Source of the DNA: VYFG01 sp965203365
GTDB lineage: Bacteria > Pseudomonadota > Gammaproteobacteria > Arenicellales > Poriferihabitantaceae
Assembly (NCBI GenBank): GCA_965203365.1
Contig: OZ241878.1
Span: 3,635,959 to 3,699,958 of the forward strand
Direction: 5' to 3'
DNA length: 64,000 bases
Shown: positions 9,302 through 18,011 of the stretch, piece after piece
Numbering within the stretch: the first letter of the stretch is position 1
Layout of the letters: each line of letters starts with the position of its first letter
Made by a program: the position numbers and the translations under genes
The notes under the pieces: generated by a model
What the model saw: the letters and a program-made list of their open reading frames with translations, nothing else
What the model was told of the DNA's origin: nothing
Database searches by the model: none

Positions 9302-9927
9302 TGAGTGCTACAGACGAGATATCGCAGAAGGATCGAGCCGTCGAGCTTCTCAAGGAGCGCGGCACTATGCGTCGCATTGAGCTGAGCGAGGCCGGAGTCC
9401 ACCCGGAAACACTTTCGCGACTAGTGGAAGAGGGTGTACTCACCCGGGTTTCCCGCGGCCTCTATCAGTTCACCGACGCCGATGTCACGGCGCCGCATGA
9501 CTTGGCCAACGTCGCGAAGCGCGTACCGAAAGGGGTCATCTGCCTAATCTCCGCCCTCCAGTTCCATGAACTCACGCTCCAAACGCCAAGCCGAGTCTGG
9601 GTCGCTATCGGCCCAAAGGCACGGAAACCCAAGATCGAATATCCGCCAACCCGCATCGTGCGGTTCGGGGAGCAGGTGCTTTCGCTCGGCGTTGAGAACC
9701 ACACGATTGACGGCGTCTCGGTTCCGATCTTCAACTCTGCCAAAACGGTAGTGGACTGTTTCCGGTTCAGGAATCGCGTCGGTTTCGACGTTGCGCTAGA
9801 GGGTCTCCACAACATCGTAAAGTCGGGCAAAGCCAAGCCAGCAGAGATCGTTGGATATGCCCGCGACACCCGCATCTGGTCCGTCCTGCGGCCCTACCTC
9901 GAAACGGTGGTCGCCGATGGCGCATGA
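9301..9927 (+). CDS. abiEi: AbiEi-family antitoxin (type IV TA)
   Basis: A 208-residue antitoxin and transcriptional repressor of an AbiE system. Residues about 8-55 form the N-terminal winged helix typical of the family (ELLKERGTMRRIELSEAG ... LTRVSRGLYQ); the remainder is the AbiEi C-terminal domain. In characterised AbiE systems the antitoxin counters the nucleotidyltransferase toxin without a stable complex and represses the operon. The start coincides with the edge of a perfect inverted repeat, and the stop overlaps the toxin start by 11 bases, implying translational coupling. It appears intact. Confidence 0.9.
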   Translation: MSATDEISQKDRAVELLKERGTMRRIELSEAGVHPETLSRLVEEGVLTRVSRGLYQFTDADVTAPHDLANVAKRVPKGVICLISALQFHELTLQTPSRVWVAIGPKARKPKIEYPPTRIVRFGEQVLSLGVENHTIDGVSVPIFNSAKTVVDCFRFRNRVGFDVALEGLHNIVKSGKAKPAEIVGYARDTRIWSVLRPYLETVVADGA

Positions 9928-10840
9928 AGGGAAGAACATCGCCGCGTCGGTACGTGCACGGCTTCAAAACGTCGCTCGGGTGAAACAAGCGAACTTTCAG
10001 CAGATGCTTACGCGCTACGCGCTGGAACGGCTTCTCTTCCGCTTGAGCGTTTCTCCTCACAAGGACAGGTTCGTTCTCAAGGGCGCCATGCTTTATGCCG
10101 CTTGGCTTGATGACCCCTTCAGAACGACGCGCGACCTGGATTTTCTCGCTTTCGGCGAGCGCGAAGCCGAGCGTCTTGCAGAAATCTTCCGCGACATTTG
10201 TGTCCAAACGGTAGAGGACGACGGGCTGAGTTTTGATGCCGAGCATCTTGCTACAGAGACAATTCGCGAGGATCAAACTGATGGAGGCATTCGATTGAGA
10301 ACGTCGGCGCGTCTTGGCACTGCCGTCATCCCGGTCCAGATCGACATCGGTTTCGGTGACGTTGTAACGCCCGGCCCATCGGAACTCGAATATCCGGTTC
10401 TTCTCGACCAACCAGTGCCCAAGCTAAACGCTTATCCACGCGAAACTGTGGCCGCGGAAAAATTTGAGGCCATGGTCGCGCTCGGTCTTGCGAATAGCCG
10501 GATGAAAGACTTCTACGACCTTCTGGCGATGTCGCGGCTCTTTACCTTCGAAGGTGCGACGCTCTCCGCGGCAATCCGCGCCACCTTCGAGAGGCGCACA
10601 ACGCCAATTCCACGTGCACACCCGCCGTCCTTAACTCCTGCCTTCTCTGAGGATCCCATGAAAGTGCAGCAGTGGCGGTCTTTCCTAGCCCGCGAGCCAC
10701 TGCTGATCGATGAGCCGAACTTAAAAAAGGTAGTCAGTGAGGTCGACGACTTCGTCATGCCAGCTGCTTGTGGCGCAATCGATATCGATAGTACGCCCGG
10801 CGACTGGTCTCCCGAGAGCGGTTGGAGCTCATCGCCATGA
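9917..10840 (+). CDS. abiEii: AbiEii/AbiGii nucleotidyltransferase toxin
   Basis: A 307-residue DNA polymerase beta-fold nucleotidyltransferase. The family motif is visible as KGAML (residues 55-59) followed by TTRDLDFLAFG with the metal-binding D73-x-D75; a later KFEAM region (ETVAAEKFEAMV) matches the conserved Lys-containing motif III. Related toxins modify tRNA 3' ends and arrest growth. I chose ATG 9917, inside the end of the antitoxin gene, because family homology begins there; the frame is open 22 codons upstream but that part overlaps abiEi. It appears intact, so the pair should be a working phage-defence or stabilisation module. Confidence 0.9.
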   Translation: MAHEGKNIAASVRARLQNVARVKQANFQQMLTRYALERLLFRLSVSPHKDRFVLKGAMLYAAWLDDPFRTTRDLDFLAFGEREAERLAEIFRDICVQTVEDDGLSFDAEHLATETIREDQTDGGIRLRTSARLGTAVIPVQIDIGFGDVVTPGPSELEYPVLLDQPVPKLNAYPRETVAAEKFEAMVALGLANSRMKDFYDLLAMSRLFTFEGATLSAAIRATFERRTTPIPRAHPPSLTPAFSEDPMKVQQWRSFLAREPLLIDEPNLKKVVSEVDDFVMPAACGAIDIDSTPGDWSPESGWSSSP

Positions 10841-10939
10841 ATAACCAGCGTGGCGTACTACCAGTTCAGGTCGAGAGCCTTCAGCCAACAAAGCTGTAGC
10901 GTATCTCAAGATTTTCATCAGATCGAAACAGTCTTTATG

Positions 10940-11310
10940 GAAGGGCGGATCAACCGCCAGCCCTGGAAGGTGCTGGGGTATCGAACCTCTCAAGAGGTCT
11001 TCACCGCCGTCGCCCCGCCCTGAAGGCGGTCATTCCTCTCCCCTCCCCTGCCTTTCCAGAAGCCCGTATTCGACGGGCAGGGCCCCGCTCGGCCGAAGCC
11101 CGCCTGACACGGCCCGAGCGGGCCCTGGCGTCGTGAAATCGCCTCGGTCAGACTCCCTGGCGTCGAGATGGATGTCATTGATGACCGACATCAGCTCCTT
11201 TCAGCCCCTGGGAGGGCTGAATGGTCCGGTCGCCGCCGTGCTCCCTTCCTTCGGGGGATGCCCTCATGCCGGGAGCGGGGCGAGTGTGGCACTTCAGACT
11301 GGAAGTGGGG
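10940..11310 (+). mobile_element. IS30-like relic (transposase C-terminus and one end)
   Basis: The last 27 codons of an IS30-family transposase (RINRQPWKVLGYRTSQEVF, stop at 11021-11023) are followed by the element's non-coding end and a terminal repeat ending GGAAGTGGGG at 11310. It lies in the opposite orientation to copies 1 and 2. The rest of the element is gone. Confidence 0.85.
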
Positions 11311-11502
11311 GCATTGAGTACCTGAAAATTCGGGAAATTGACGTTTCCCTGCTGATTCGGGAATAGCGGAGCGATGTGTTCTGATTGGGCCTGTGTGAGT
11401 TCCACGGATGTGATCTTCCCTGTAGCTCCAGTCAAAAGTGAGGGAGAATGAGTGGATCATATTTCCATGAAAATGTGTTAACACTCCTTAATCGTGGCGC
11501 TC

Positions 11503-11695
11503 ACGGAGTGTCCGTGGTGCCTCGACTTGCGTTGTTTCTTCAGCCGCTACAAAGCAACCATTGCGTGACCGTCACGATCATGAACACCACTATCGATACC
11601 AGGTCAGTTGGCAGGCAATCCAGCGCTGAGTGGCAAATCGCCATTCAGCCAGTGTGGCAGCCGATGTTAAGTCCATGTGATTGGGCGATATTTCG
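11503..11695. repeat. Diverged dispersed repeat A, copy 2
   Basis: Counterpart of 2531-2723 in the same orientation, with scattered substitutions and near-constant length. Confidence 0.8.
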
Positions 11696-13183
11696 TGAGG
11701 GTTGCCAGATGTTTTGAATTTCGAAGCATGCACTCGAACCTTTCCCTCTGTCTTGATGCACCGAAAAGAGCATATGGACTCATTTGTGATCCTTTTTCTT
11801 CGCCCAGCTTCTCATCGCTACCAAGTGGCCCGGTTCCCTGTTAGTCAATCTGGCTTGTCAATACCGAATATTCACTCTCTTCAGATTTCTGATTCCGTCT
11901 TCTTTGCATAAATCTTCGGCATTCTCTACCTATTAGGTGACCCTTCGAATTAGGAGTTCGATGATAAAGCGTTTCAGGATCATCGTGCTTAAGCAGGAAC
12001 GAGACCACACTCTTACTATCGGGATTGTGAAATTGATTGCGATGCTACGCGGATTGCACGGGATAAATCTCCGGGTGGTCAATTGCATGGTGAACGACCT
12101 TCTTAAGCATTTTCGTGCCTTGGTCAAAGTGGGGTCGGAAGGCTCGTCTATCTCCTCTTTCTTTGCATATAAGCTGGACACTCCGCCAATTCCTGTAACG
12201 ATTCTTTTAACCAGACACCGGAGTTCTGCAGCGTGGTAACAAATCCGAAAGAGATAATCCGAGAAGAAGCCGAGCTGTTTACCTTGAACTGCAGTTCGCT
12301 GGTGTTACGAATGCGTAAATTACCAGGAGCTCGATCAATCGTAGTCATCGACTAATGATTATGTGGCGTGAGCAACTCCTGGGATCGAAGGCTGTATTGG
12401 CGTTTCCAAAAGAGTCGCCTTGAGAGTCAAGCGGCGGATCTTGGTGATGGTCTGCCATGGCAGATTGACCTACAGATTGTATAAGTGAAAGATTTGGACT
12501 GGCACTATGTGGATTCTCCCAGGCGATATGCATGTTATCGGCGATCGTCCGTGAGATGGCAGCAAGATGGGTTCAATAATCGCGGGAAACGAAGCTATTC
12601 GACTGCAGGCTGGCGAGAGAATATGGCTTTAAAATTCTCATCAGATTTGACATGCAAGCTTTTATTACTGCGTTCATACTGAGCATGGTACTTAAGTGAG
12701 TCGACATAGGTTGCAACTCGGAAGAACTCATCGAAATCATGTCGGCTTCCTCAAGGGTCAAGAGTATCCATCATCATACCCAACACACTCTGAAACGAAA
12801 AGACCTGACAATAGGAAACCGCATGCGGGACACACCGACTGAAAATACCTCTCAGTGGGTTCCCTGCTGCGATGCGGCTTCATATGATATCAATGGGGAC
12901 CCATAAAAAGCCATGTCATGATCACTGAATGGGGCTAATGGCGAGTGTCTTTAGGCAGATACTGCTTCGCTTTTTGGTGTTCTGATGGCTGATCATAGCG
13001 GGGGCATTAGTGCGGTCAATACCATTTTGACTCCATGACTGGAGCGAGGGCTGTATGACCCGATTGGTTTTTTGGATGTGTCTTGGTATGAGTTGGTCCT
13101 GTCCGACTAGAATCTAGCCTTGGTCGGTGCTGCTGAAGTAGTTTCCGACCTGTTGGCCCTCACAGGGCAGTGGCATGCTACAA

Positions 13184-13240
13184 TCGGAGAAGTCAAGTGG
13201 GATCATGTTGAGTTAAGAACGGTGCTCAAAAATAAAGAGG
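13184..13240. repeat. Dispersed repeat B, copy 2
   Basis: Counterpart of 2851-2906, preceded directly by the linked 13-mer GGCATGCTACAAT. Confidence 0.75.
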
Positions 13241-13453
13241 TTCTTGTGCCTTGAGATGTTGCAGACTGTTCACTACCGCCTGTGGTACATTGGCGACGAA
13301 AGCCAAGCAGAACGAATGGGGAGTCGTGTTCCGTTCGAGGCATGCGCATGTGACACTATGAGATGAGCCCGCCTACATCACAAACTACCACCAGATGGAC
13401 TCATTCAAAATCCTGCAGCGGAGTGTGTACTGATCACTGTGGATAAGCGAATA

Positions 13454-15853
13454 ATGACGGAACGCGATATCTGCACCAAGTTCATCATACCGGCCCTGAA
13501 ACGAGCGGGATGGGATGAGATGACGCAAATCCGCGAAGAGGTGAGTTTCACCAAGGGTCGAATCATTGTACGTGGCAAACTTGTGTCTCGCGGACAACCG
13601 AAGCGTGCCGACTATCTACTCTATTACAAGCCCAACATGCCGTTGGCGGTCATTGAGGCCAAGGACAATAAACACAGCATCGGCGACGGCATTCAACAGG
13701 CACTCGACTACGCCGAAACGCTGGACATTCCTTTCGCTTTCTCGTCCAACGGCGATGGTTTTGTGTTTCACGATCGTACGGGTGCAAGCACGCCCCGTGA
13801 GGTCAGCATCAGGTTGAATCAGTTCCCATCGCCGACTGAACTATGGGCTCGCTATCGGGCTTGGAAGGGTTTGGCCCCAGAGGCCGAGGACATAGTCCTT
13901 CAGGATTATTATCACGATGACAGCGGCAAGGCTCCGCGCTACTACCAGATCAGCGCCGTCAATGCCGTTATTGAGGCCATCGCGAAGGGACGAAATCGCA
14001 TCCTGCTGGTCATGGCCACCGGCACAGGCAAGACCTACACCGCTTTTCAGATCATCTGGCGACTCTGGAAGGCGGAACGCAGGATGCGTATTTTGTTTCT
14101 TGCCGACCGAAACGTGTTGGTCGATCAGACGATGGTCAATGATTTTCGCCCCTTTGGTGGTGCGATGGCCAAGCTATCTACGCGAGACCGGACCATTCAG
14201 CGCGATGCCAAAGGCGCTTTGCGTATTGATACGGCCTACGAGATCTATCTCGGACTTTATCAGGCACTCACCGGCCCCGAGGAAAATCAAAAGGTATACC
14301 GAGAAGTCTCTTCTGGCTTCTTCGACCTGATTGTTGTCGACGAATGTCATCGCGGTAGCGCCGTCGAAGATTCGGCTTGGCGTGAGATTCTCGACTATTT
14401 CTCTTCCGCGACCCAGATCGGTCTCACGGCGACGCCGAAAGAGACCAAATACGCATCCAACATTGCCTGGTTCGGTGAGCCGGTTTTTTCTTACTCGCTG
14501 AAACAAGGCATTCGCGATGGCTTCCTCGCACCTTACAAAGTGGTCAAGGTCCATATCGACCGCGATGTAGAGGGCTATCGCCCTGAAAAGGGTCAGCTCG
14601 ACCGTGAAGGGGATCTAGTCGAGGATCGCCTCTACAACACGCAGGATTTCGACCGCACGCTGGTCATCGACGGACGCACAAGCCTAGTGGCGCAGAAGAT
14701 CACGCAATTCCTGAAAGAAAGCGGCGACCGATTTCAGAAAGCCATCATCTTTTGCGTTGATCAGGAACATGCCGCACGTATGCGCCAGGCTTTGATCAAT
14801 GAGAACGCCGACCTGCTGGATGGCAAGGTTCACTACGTGATGCGGATCACGGGTGGCGATGCGGAAGGGTTGGCTGAGCTCGACAGCTTCATTGATCCGG
14901 AATCGAGGTATCCCGTTCTCGTCACGACCTCGCGGTTGCTTTCCACTGGCGTTGACGTGCAGACTTGCCGACTAATCGTGCTCGACCGCAGCGTCGGTTC
15001 GATGACCGAGTTCAAGCAGATTGTCGGCCGTGGCACTCGTGTGCATGAAGACACGCACAAGTTCTATTTCACCCTTCTCGATTTCCGGGGAGCGACAAGC
15101 CATTTCGCTGATCCGGCCTTTGATGGTGACCCAGTCCAGATATACGAGCCCGGAGAGGGCGATCCGATTGATCCGCCCGACATCCCGGTCGCCGAGGACG
15201 ACAGCACCACGGTTCCAACCGACCTTGATGTTGGTGAGACCGTTATCTCCGATTCTGAGATTCCATGGCCGCTCGAAGACGGGTCTCGAAGGAAAGTCTA
15301 TGTCGACGGCATCAGCGCGAAAGTGGTGGCCGAGCGTGAGGAATATCTCGACGAGGACGGCAAGCTTGTCACCGAGTCCGTGCGTGACTTTACCAGGAGG
15401 ACTTTGCGTAGACGCTTTGCAAGTCTTGACGATTTCCTGATACGCTGGGGAGTGGTCGATCGCAGACAGGCAATCCTTGACCAGATGAAGGCCGAGGGGC
15501 TTCCATTAGATATGATCGCCCGGGAATTGGGCGAGGACCTCGATCCGTTCGACCTTGTCTGCCATGTCGCTTTCGACGCCAAGCCGCTGACCCGCCGCGA
15601 GCGGGCCGAGAACGTCAAAAAGCGCGATGTGTTCACGAAATTCGGCGACCAGGCGCGTGCCGTGCTGGATGCGCTGCTCGACAAATATGCCGACGAAGGT
15701 GTGCTCCACCTTGATGATGCCAACGTGCTGCGTATCCCACCACTGGACCAACTCGGAACCCCGGTTGAGCTGGTCCGTATCTTTGGCGGTAAGCCTGCCT
15801 TTAAACAGGCTGTGCAAGACCTTCAATCTTCACTGTATATGGATGTCGCTTGA
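13454..15853 (+). CDS. hsdR: Type I restriction enzyme, R subunit (EcoEI-like)
   Basis: The 799-residue motor and nuclease subunit of a type I R-M complex. An N-terminal PD-(D/E)xK endonuclease is visible (RADYLLYY ... IEAK; D53, E68, K70), then the SF2 translocase with Walker A ATGTGKT (188-194), DECH box (296-299), LTATP and the motif VI-like QIVGRGTR. The C-terminal third (about 600-799) would bind HsdM. Length and motifs are complete. ATG 13454 follows a weak GGATAAG; GTG 13439 is in frame five codons earlier. Three bases separate it from hsdM, so the two are one operon. With HsdM2HsdS it would cut unmethylated foreign DNA. Confidence 0.95.
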   Translation: MTERDICTKFIIPALKRAGWDEMTQIREEVSFTKGRIIVRGKLVSRGQPKRADYLLYYKPNMPLAVIEAKDNKHSIGDGIQQALDYAETLDIPFAFSSNGDGFVFHDRTGASTPREVSIRLNQFPSPTELWARYRAWKGLAPEAEDIVLQDYYHDDSGKAPRYYQISAVNAVIEAIAKGRNRILLVMATGTGKTYTAFQIIWRLWKAERRMRILFLADRNVLVDQTMVNDFRPFGGAMAKLSTRDRTIQRDAKGALRIDTAYEIYLGLYQALTGPEENQKVYREVSSGFFDLIVVDECHRGSAVEDSAWREILDYFSSATQIGLTATPKETKYASNIAWFGEPVFSYSLKQGIRDGFLAPYKVVKVHIDRDVEGYRPEKGQLDREGDLVEDRLYNTQDFDRTLVIDGRTSLVAQKITQFLKESGDRFQKAIIFCVDQEHAARMRQALINENADLLDGKVHYVMRITGGDAEGLAELDSFIDPESRYPVLVTTSRLLSTGVDVQTCRLIVLDRSVGSMTEFKQIVGRGTRVHEDTHKFYFTLLDFRGATSHFADPAFDGDPVQIYEPGEGDPIDPPDIPVAEDDSTTVPTDLDVGETVISDSEIPWPLEDGSRRKVYVDGISAKVVAEREEYLDEDGKLVTESVRDFTRRTLRRRFASLDDFLIRWGVVDRRQAILDQMKAEGLPLDMIARELGEDLDPFDLVCHVAFDAKPLTRRERAENVKKRDVFTKFGDQARAVLDALLDKYADEGVLHLDDANVLRIPPLDQLGTPVELVRIFGGKPAFKQAVQDLQSSLYMDVA

Positions 15854-15856
15854 GAG

Positions 15857-17308
15857 ATGTCCGTCAACACACTCGTAAAATCCATCCAGGACATCATGCG
15901 CCAGGATGTGGGCGTCGATGGCGATGCGCAGCGCATCGGTCAATTGTGCTGGATGTTCTTCCTCAAGATCATCGACGATCAGGACCAGGAGCTCGAGATC
16001 CTGAAGAGCGACTACCGTTCCCCGATCCCGATTCAGTTGCAATGGCGCCACTGGGCGCGTGACCCGGAAGGGATGACGGGTGAGCGACTGACGGCTTTCT
16101 TAGACGAGGACCTCTTTCCCGTCCTGAAGGAACTCCCGGCGACGCACGACCCTCGCGCGAGGGTCGTGCGCGATGTGTTCGAGGACGCCTACAACTATAT
16201 GAAATCCGGTCAGCTGATCCGGCAGGTCATCAACAAGATCAACGACATTGATTTCAATAATCTGGCCGAGCGTCAGCACTTCGGCGATATCTATGAACAA
16301 ATCCTCAACGACCTGCAATCAGCGGGTAATGCGGGCGAGTACTACACCCCGCGTGCCATCACCTCCTTTATGGCGAAGATGACCGATCCGAAACCCGGGG
16401 AGACGCTATTCGATCCCTCTTGTGGCACAGGTGGCTTCCTCACGTGCGCGATCCGACATATGCGTGAGCACTACGTCAAGCGACCCGAGGACGAAATCAG
16501 GATGCAGGCGTCGCTTCGGGCGGTGGAGAAGAAACCTCTTCCACATATGCTCGCCGTCACCAACATGCTCTTGCACAACATTGAAGATCCGTCCTTCCTA
16601 CGCCACAGCAACACGCTTGCGCGCCCTTATGTATCCTGGGGCAGCGACGACCGTGTCGATGTAGTACTGACTAATCCGCCATTCGGCGGAAAGGAAGAGC
16701 CCGGCATTCAGTCAAACTTTCCACAACGCTTCCAAGCGCGGGAAACGGCCGATCTGTTCCTTGCCTTGATTATTCGGATTCTCAAGCCTGGCGGCCGAGC
16801 GGCCGTGGTTCTCCCCGACGGCTCACTGTTCGGTGAGGGTGTCAAGACCAGACTGAAGGAGCACCTGATGAAGGAATGCAATCTGCATACGATCGTTCGG
16901 CTACCAAACTCGGTCTTCAAACCCTATGCTTCCATCGGGACAAACCTGCTATTTTTCGAAAAGGGTGAACCGACGCAGGCGGTTTGGTTCTGGGAACATT
17001 TGGTGCCCGAAGGTCAGAAAGCCTATTCGATGACACGACCTATTCGGCTGGAGCATCTGGACGACTGCGCCGCTTGGTGGGGTGGTCCGAAACGCAAGAA
17101 TCGTATCGAAGGCGGCCATGCCTGGAAGGTGGGAGCCGAAGAGATTGAAGCGAGGGGCTACAATCTCGATATCCGGAATCCCCATACCGAGACCGACGAC
17201 CTAGGCGATCCGGAGACACTACTCGCAGAGTTGGATGCTGCCGAGGCGAAGGTCGTGTCCGTTCGTGGGCAACTGCAGGATATGCTCGCGGCAGCATTGT
17301 TGCGATGA
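15857..17308 (+). CDS. hsdM: Type I R-M methyltransferase, M subunit
   Basis: A 483-residue N6-adenine DNA methyltransferase. An N-terminal HsdM helical domain (about 5-140) precedes the SAM-binding motif I DPSCGTGG (186-193) and catalytic motif IV NPPF (273-276). Length is normal for the family. It protects host sites and, with HsdS, supplies sequence-specific binding for HsdR. In most type I operons hsdS follows immediately; here a MntA/HepT toxin-antitoxin pair occupies 17354-18011 in between. Confidence 0.96.
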   Translation: MSVNTLVKSIQDIMRQDVGVDGDAQRIGQLCWMFFLKIIDDQDQELEILKSDYRSPIPIQLQWRHWARDPEGMTGERLTAFLDEDLFPVLKELPATHDPRARVVRDVFEDAYNYMKSGQLIRQVINKINDIDFNNLAERQHFGDIYEQILNDLQSAGNAGEYYTPRAITSFMAKMTDPKPGETLFDPSCGTGGFLTCAIRHMREHYVKRPEDEIRMQASLRAVEKKPLPHMLAVTNMLLHNIEDPSFLRHSNTLARPYVSWGSDDRVDVVLTNPPFGGKEEPGIQSNFPQRFQARETADLFLALIIRILKPGGRAAVVLPDGSLFGEGVKTRLKEHLMKECNLHTIVRLPNSVFKPYASIGTNLLFFEKGEPTQAVWFWEHLVPEGQKAYSMTRPIRLEHLDDCAAWWGGPKRKNRIEGGHAWKVGAEEIEARGYNLDIRNPHTETDDLGDPETLLAELDAAEAKVVSVRGQLQDMLAAALLR

Positions 17309-17353
17309 CGATTGATGTGCAGGCGTTTGTCGGCTAAACGGTAAGGTGTGATT

Positions 17354-17665
17354 ATGCACGATGTGATTGCAGAAAAGCGGGACGAACTGGCGGTCATTTG
17401 CCGACGCTATGATGTCGTCCGTCTCGAGGTTTTCGGGTCGGCGGCGCGGGGTACGGATTTCGATCCGGCCACGAGTGATGCCGATTTCCTGGTCGAGTTC
17501 GACTCTGAGAGTACACTGCGGCCGTTCCATCGGTATTTTGATCTTGTTGAAGCGCTGCGAGATGTTCTCGGCCGCCCCGTCGATCTGCTTCAATTCCGCG
17601 CGGTCTCCAATCCCTATCTGCGGGCGGCCATTGATAAGTCTCGCGAGCTCGTCTATGAGTCCTGA
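17354..17665 (+). CDS. mntA: MntA-type antitoxin (minimal nucleotidyltransferase)
   Basis: A 103-residue MNT-fold protein with the signature GSAARG (28-33) and SDADF (D42, D44) metal-binding pair. Known MntA antitoxins silence HepT by adding AMP to a Tyr near its active site. The start at ATG 17354 follows AAGGTG at good spacing; an in-frame GTG lies two codons earlier. The stop overlaps the hepT start, ensuring coupled translation. It lies 45 bases after hsdM inside the R-M operon. All catalytic residues are present. Confidence 0.9.
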   Translation: MHDVIAEKRDELAVICRRYDVVRLEVFGSAARGTDFDPATSDADFLVEFDSESTLRPFHRYFDLVEALRDVLGRPVDLLQFRAVSNPYLRAAIDKSRELVYES

Positions 17666-18011
17666 CCCTCGTATCCTATTATGGGATGTCGAACGGGCAG
17701 GGGCTGATATCCAGTGCTTCACTGACGGTATGGAACGTGATGATTGGCTTCGGGACCAGCGGACCCAGGCGGCCGTCGAGCGAAAGTTCGAGATCATCGG
17801 TGAAGCGCTGAATCGACTGGACAAGACCCATCCTGAATGCGCCGCAAGAATTCCAGATCTGCCGAGGATTATCGGGTTTCGAAATATACTGGCGCATGGA
17901 TACGACATCGTCGTGCCCGAAGATGTCTGGGACTATGTCCAGAATGACCTACTTGTCCTGCGCACCATCGTACAAACTCTGCTTCGAGAAATGGAATCGA
18001 CGGAGGAATGA
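17655..18011 (+). CDS. hepT: HepT-like ribonuclease toxin (HEPN, DUF86)
   Basis: A 118-residue HEPN-domain protein with the defining Rx4HxY motif intact as RNILAHGY (R76, H81, Y83), so it should be an active RNase or mRNA interferase when not modified. It overlaps mntA by 11 bases and hsdS by 4 (ATGA), so the R-M specificity subunit is translated directly after the toxin. Family members form type VII toxin-antitoxin systems with MntA. The tight coupling suggests the pair is expressed with, and perhaps monitors, the R-M system. Confidence 0.9.
   Translation: MSPDPRILLWDVERAGADIQCFTDGMERDDWLRDQRTQAAVERKFEIIGEALNRLDKTHPECAARIPDLPRIIGFRNILAHGYDIVVPEDVWDYVQNDLLVLRTIVQTLLREMESTEE

Larger units (their letters stand above)
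11311..13453. other. 2.1 kb stretch with no recognisable gene
   Basis: AT-richer than its surroundings with only short frames on either strand (longest about 100 codons) and no motif I recognise. It contains the second copies of repeats A (11503-11695) and B (13184-13240). Those two lie within about 130 bases of each other at 2.7-2.85 kb but are 1.5 kb apart here, so roughly 1.4 kb may be an insertion or the flanks a deletion product. Confidence 0.6.
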
